A DNA stretch of 10,335 bases from assembly GCA_001557035.1 (NCBI GenBank), contig LSKJ01000014.1:1-10335 (forward strand), in the 5' to 3' direction. The DNA comes from Rhodospirillaceae bacterium CCH5-H10 (GTDB lineage: Bacteria > Pseudomonadota > Alphaproteobacteria > Reyranellales > Reyranellaceae). The position numbers and the translations under genes were made by a program. Positions 8,258 through 10,335 of this stretch are shown in pieces (the stretch's first letter is position 1; each line of letters starts with the position of its first letter). The notes beneath the pieces were generated by a model. That model searched no databases. It saw only the letters and a list, made by a program, of their open reading frames with translations, and was not told the origin of the DNA.

Positions 8258-8977
8258 GGGCGCGGCGAAACCGGCGGTCCGCTCTCCAGGGACGGCATCG
8301 CCATCGTCATCGGTTCTTCGGGCGGGATCGGCCGCGCCCTGCATGAGCGTCTTTCGTCGCAGTCCCGTTTCAGCTCGGTGCTCGGCCTGGGGCGCGGAAG
8401 CTCGCCGTCGCTCGACCTGACGGATGAAGACAGCATTGCCGGCGCCGCTCGCCATGTCTCCCGGCTCGGGACGGATGTGCGCCTGATCATCGATGCCAGC
8501 GGATTCCTGCATGGCGATGGGCTCTCGCCGGAGAAGAGCTGGCGCGACCTCGACGCGGCGCACATGGCCAGGGCCTTCGCCGTGAATGCGATCGGCCCGG
8601 CCCTGTTGATGAAGCACTTCCTGCCCCTGCTGCCGCGTCAGGGGCGTTCGGTGTTCGCAACCCTGTCCGCCCGGGTCGGCAGCATCGGCGATAACCGTCT
8701 GGGCGGCTGGTACAGCTATCGCGCGTCCAAGGCGGCTCTGAACCAGTACGTCCGCACAGCCGCTATCGAACTCGGCCGGCGCCAGCCGTTCGCACTCTGC
8801 GTGGCGCTCCATCCCGGAACGGTGGCGACGCCTCTTTCGGCGCCGTTCGTAAAGGCCGGTCTCGATGTCCAGGCGCCGGAGCAGGCGGCCGCACGCCTGC
8901 TCGACACGATCGATGGCCTTGGCCCGGGCAGCAGCGGCGGCTTCTTCGATCACCGCGGCGAGCCGGTGCCCTGGTAA
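8222..8977 (+). CDS. Short-chain dehydrogenase/reductase, CsgA-like
   Basis: This is a 251-residue SDR oxidoreductase, a cytoplasmic NAD(P)-dependent enzyme with a single Rossmann domain. The nucleotide-binding glycine motif is GSSGGIG (31-37), the strand-4 motif is DASG (91-94, in place of the usual NNAG), and the structural Asn is Asn122 in VNAIGP. The catalytic Ser149 (TLSARVG) and Tyr166/Lys170 (YRASK) are present, and HPGTVATPLSAPF (197-209) follows. This ending and YRASKAALNQ are typical of the C-factor/CsgA-like subgroup. The substrate is unknown. The first ~24 residues are not part of the fold and include the MNSH/MNSD repeat, so true translation may begin at 8222, 8234 or 8246; 8222 is chosen for its ribosome site and its ATGA overlap with the acetyltransferase gene. 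It converges on the sulfatase gene with 23 bases between stops. Confidence 0.92.
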   Translation: MNSHMNSDMNSDGRGETGGPLSRDGIAIVIGSSGGIGRALHERLSSQSRFSSVLGLGRGSSPSLDLTDEDSIAGAARHVSRLGTDVRLIIDASGFLHGDGLSPEKSWRDLDAAHMARAFAVNAIGPALLMKHFLPLLPRQGRSVFATLSARVGSIGDNRLGGWYSYRASKAALNQYVRTAAIELGRRQPFALCVALHPGTVATPLSAPFVKAGLDVQAPEQAAARLLDTIDGLGPGSSGGFFDHRGEPVPW

Positions 8978-9000
8978 CGGCACGGAGAGGGGGAGCGCTT

Positions 9001-10335
9001 CTATTCGCGCTTGTCCGCCACCTTGATGCCCATGACCTTCTTCGCCGGGAACTTCTTGAAGGTGCCGAGATGCCCGCGCATGCCGAGTTGGAAGGCCTCG
9101 ACGTAGGCGAGCTTGCGCGTCAGGTAGTTGTGCTGCTCTTTCGGGTCCAGATAGAGATTGAACAGCTTCGGATAGGCGTAACGCTCCAGCACGCCGGTGA
9201 AGCCGCCGGTGCCGAAGGCGTCCGTCGCATTGTCGCTCGTGGCCGACAGCACCATTTTGTATTCGCCGCAACGCAGGCCGGAGAAGGTCTGGCTCAGCCA
9301 GTAATAGTGGTACTTGCGGTTGGAGAGGCCGTCGGGCGCCAGCAGGAACGAGCTCTGGTCGACGCCGTCGATGTAGCGGTCGGATGGCAGCAGGTCGGAG
9401 GCGCCGGCCAGGCCGAGTGCGGTCGGCACGATGTCGTTGAAGTCGAACAGCCCGTCGCTCTGGCGGCCGGCCTCGATCGTGCCCGGCCAGTACATCAGGC
9501 CGGGAACGCGCACGCCGCCTTCCCAGGTCGAGCCCTTGGCGCAACGGAACGGCGTGAAGGCGGCGTCCGGCCAGGTTTCCATGTGCGGGCCGTTGTCGGA
9601 CGAGATGAAGATCAGCGTGTCCTCGAGCTGACCCGACTTGCGCAGCGCCTCGACGAGGCGGCCCATGATCTCGTCCAGTTCCAGCAGCGTGTCCTTGTAG
9701 GGGTGCTTCGCCGGCGATTTGCCGAGGAACTTCTCGCCCGGATAATTGTCGAAGTGCGCGCCGCGCGTGCAGTGGTAGAGCAGCCAAGGCTTGTCGGATT
9801 TGGCCTGCTTCGCGATGAACTCTTCGGAGTATCTGCACCACTTCTCGTCGAGTTCGGAGAGGACCGGGATCGTGACCTCCTCGACATTGGTCAGTTCCTT
9901 GCCCTTGGTCGCGTGCACGAAGCAGCGGTTGAACGGCATGTTCTTGATCCACTCGGTGCGCGCCGCCGAATAGACGATCTCGGGGAAGAAATGCGGATCG
10001 CGCCATTCGGTGTACATGTCGGACACCGAGAGGAAGCCGTAGAAATCGTCGTAGCCGACATGCTGCGGCTGGCTTTCGACGTTCTCGCCGAGATGCCATT
10101 TGCCCACGGCCTGGGTCGTGTAGCCGGCCTGGCCCAGCAGCATCGGCAGCGTGATCTCGCCCTGCAGGCCGCCGGGTTCGCCGTACATCGGCGGACGATG
10201 CAGCCCGTGGCGGTTGGGCACGCGGCCAGTGTGGAGCGTTGCGCGCGAGGGCGAGCAGGAGGGTTCCGAATAGCAGGACGTGAGCTGCAGGCCGCCGCGG
10301 GCGATCTTGTCGAAGTTGGGAGTCGGTGCGCCCAC
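9001..10335 (-). CDS. Cysteine-type sulfatase (arylsulfatase family), 5' end outside window
   Basis: This enzyme family hydrolyses sulfate esters using a formylglycine made from an active-site Cys or Ser. The 444 visible residues start inside the protein at APTPNFDKIA, so the real start and the first metal-binding Asp-Asp motif lie beyond the right edge; a signal peptide cannot be judged. Counting from the first visible codon, the modification motif is Cys27-Ser-Pro-Ser-Arg31 followed by ATLHTGR, so a formylglycine-generating enzyme should be encoded elsewhere. Other family motifs are GKWHLG (78-83), RGAHF (191-195), the metal site SSDNGPH (245-251), and Lys267 in AKGSTWEGGVRVPG. The C-terminal block YPKLFNLYLDPKEQHN (388-403) is also typical. 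All active-site residues within view are intact. The substrate (aryl, choline or sugar sulfate) cannot be told. No neighbouring transporter or sulfur gene is visible to narrow it. Confidence 0.93.
   Translation of the reverse strand: MGAPTPNFDKIARGGLQLTSCYSEPSCSPSRATLHTGRVPNRHGLHRPPMYGEPGGLQGEITLPMLLGQAGYTTQAVGKWHLGENVESQPQHVGYDDFYGFLSVSDMYTEWRDPHFFPEIVYSAARTEWIKNMPFNRCFVHATKGKELTNVEEVTIPVLSELDEKWCRYSEEFIAKQAKSDKPWLLYHCTRGAHFDNYPGEKFLGKSPAKHPYKDTLLELDEIMGRLVEALRKSGQLEDTLIFISSDNGPHMETWPDAAFTPFRCAKGSTWEGGVRVPGLMYWPGTIEAGRQSDGLFDFNDIVPTALGLAGASDLLPSDRYIDGVDQSSFLLAPDGLSNRKYHYYWLSQTFSGLRCGEYKMVLSATSDNATDAFGTGGFTGVLERYAYPKLFNLYLDPKEQHNYLTRKLAYVEAFQLGMRGHLGTFKKFPAKKVMGIKVADKRE

Noticed and set aside
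8147..10099. Minus-strand open frame spanning both the dehydrogenase and the sulfatase
   Set aside because: It is out of frame with the sulfatase and antisense to the dehydrogenase; both of those have full sets of catalytic motifs.

Overview
The window is GC-rich and densely coded on both strands. It looks like chromosomal DNA of an alphaproteobacterium, probably of the Rhizobiales/Rhodospirillales type. Three things point that way: a GlgE with an extra N-terminal domain followed by treS, a segment resembling (2S)-methylsuccinyl-CoA dehydrogenase of the ethylmalonyl-CoA pathway, and a possible EcfG-type promoter. I cannot name the genus. I see no rRNA, tRNA, CRISPR array, transposase or integrase.

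Left part, minus strand (1-4699): glgE is followed by treS, with stop and start overlapping in an ATGA. These are two steps of the GlgE pathway: trehalose to maltose (TreS), maltose to maltose 1-phosphate (a kinase not in view), then maltosyl transfer to alpha-glucan (GlgE). TreS runs off the left edge. GlgE carries about 390 extra N-terminal residues that look like an alpha-amylase fold with every catalytic position replaced. A general-stress (EcfG-like) promoter candidate lies just upstream.

Middle, plus strand (4896-7178): the most striking gene is a single uninterrupted 760-codon frame. Its first ~515 codons are an IlvD/Edd-family dehydratase with all three cluster cysteines. Its last ~245 codons are the C-terminal half of an acyl-CoA dehydrogenase. 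The switch falls on codons Arg-Asp-Gly-Asp-Thr, a string that fits both families. The dehydratase has lost its last ~60-75 residues, and the dehydrogenase has lost its N-terminal helical domain and the first part of its beta domain. It looks like an in-frame gene fusion by deletion or recombination, or else an assembly join. A small exported protein of unknown function (7193-7630) follows at once.

Right part: after a 283-base gap come a short GNAT-like acetyltransferase and a CsgA-like short-chain dehydrogenase, again coupled by ATGA. The dehydrogenase begins with three copies of a 12-base repeat, each carrying an in-frame ATG. Converging on it from the right edge is a cysteine-type sulfatase gene whose N-terminus is cut off by the window.
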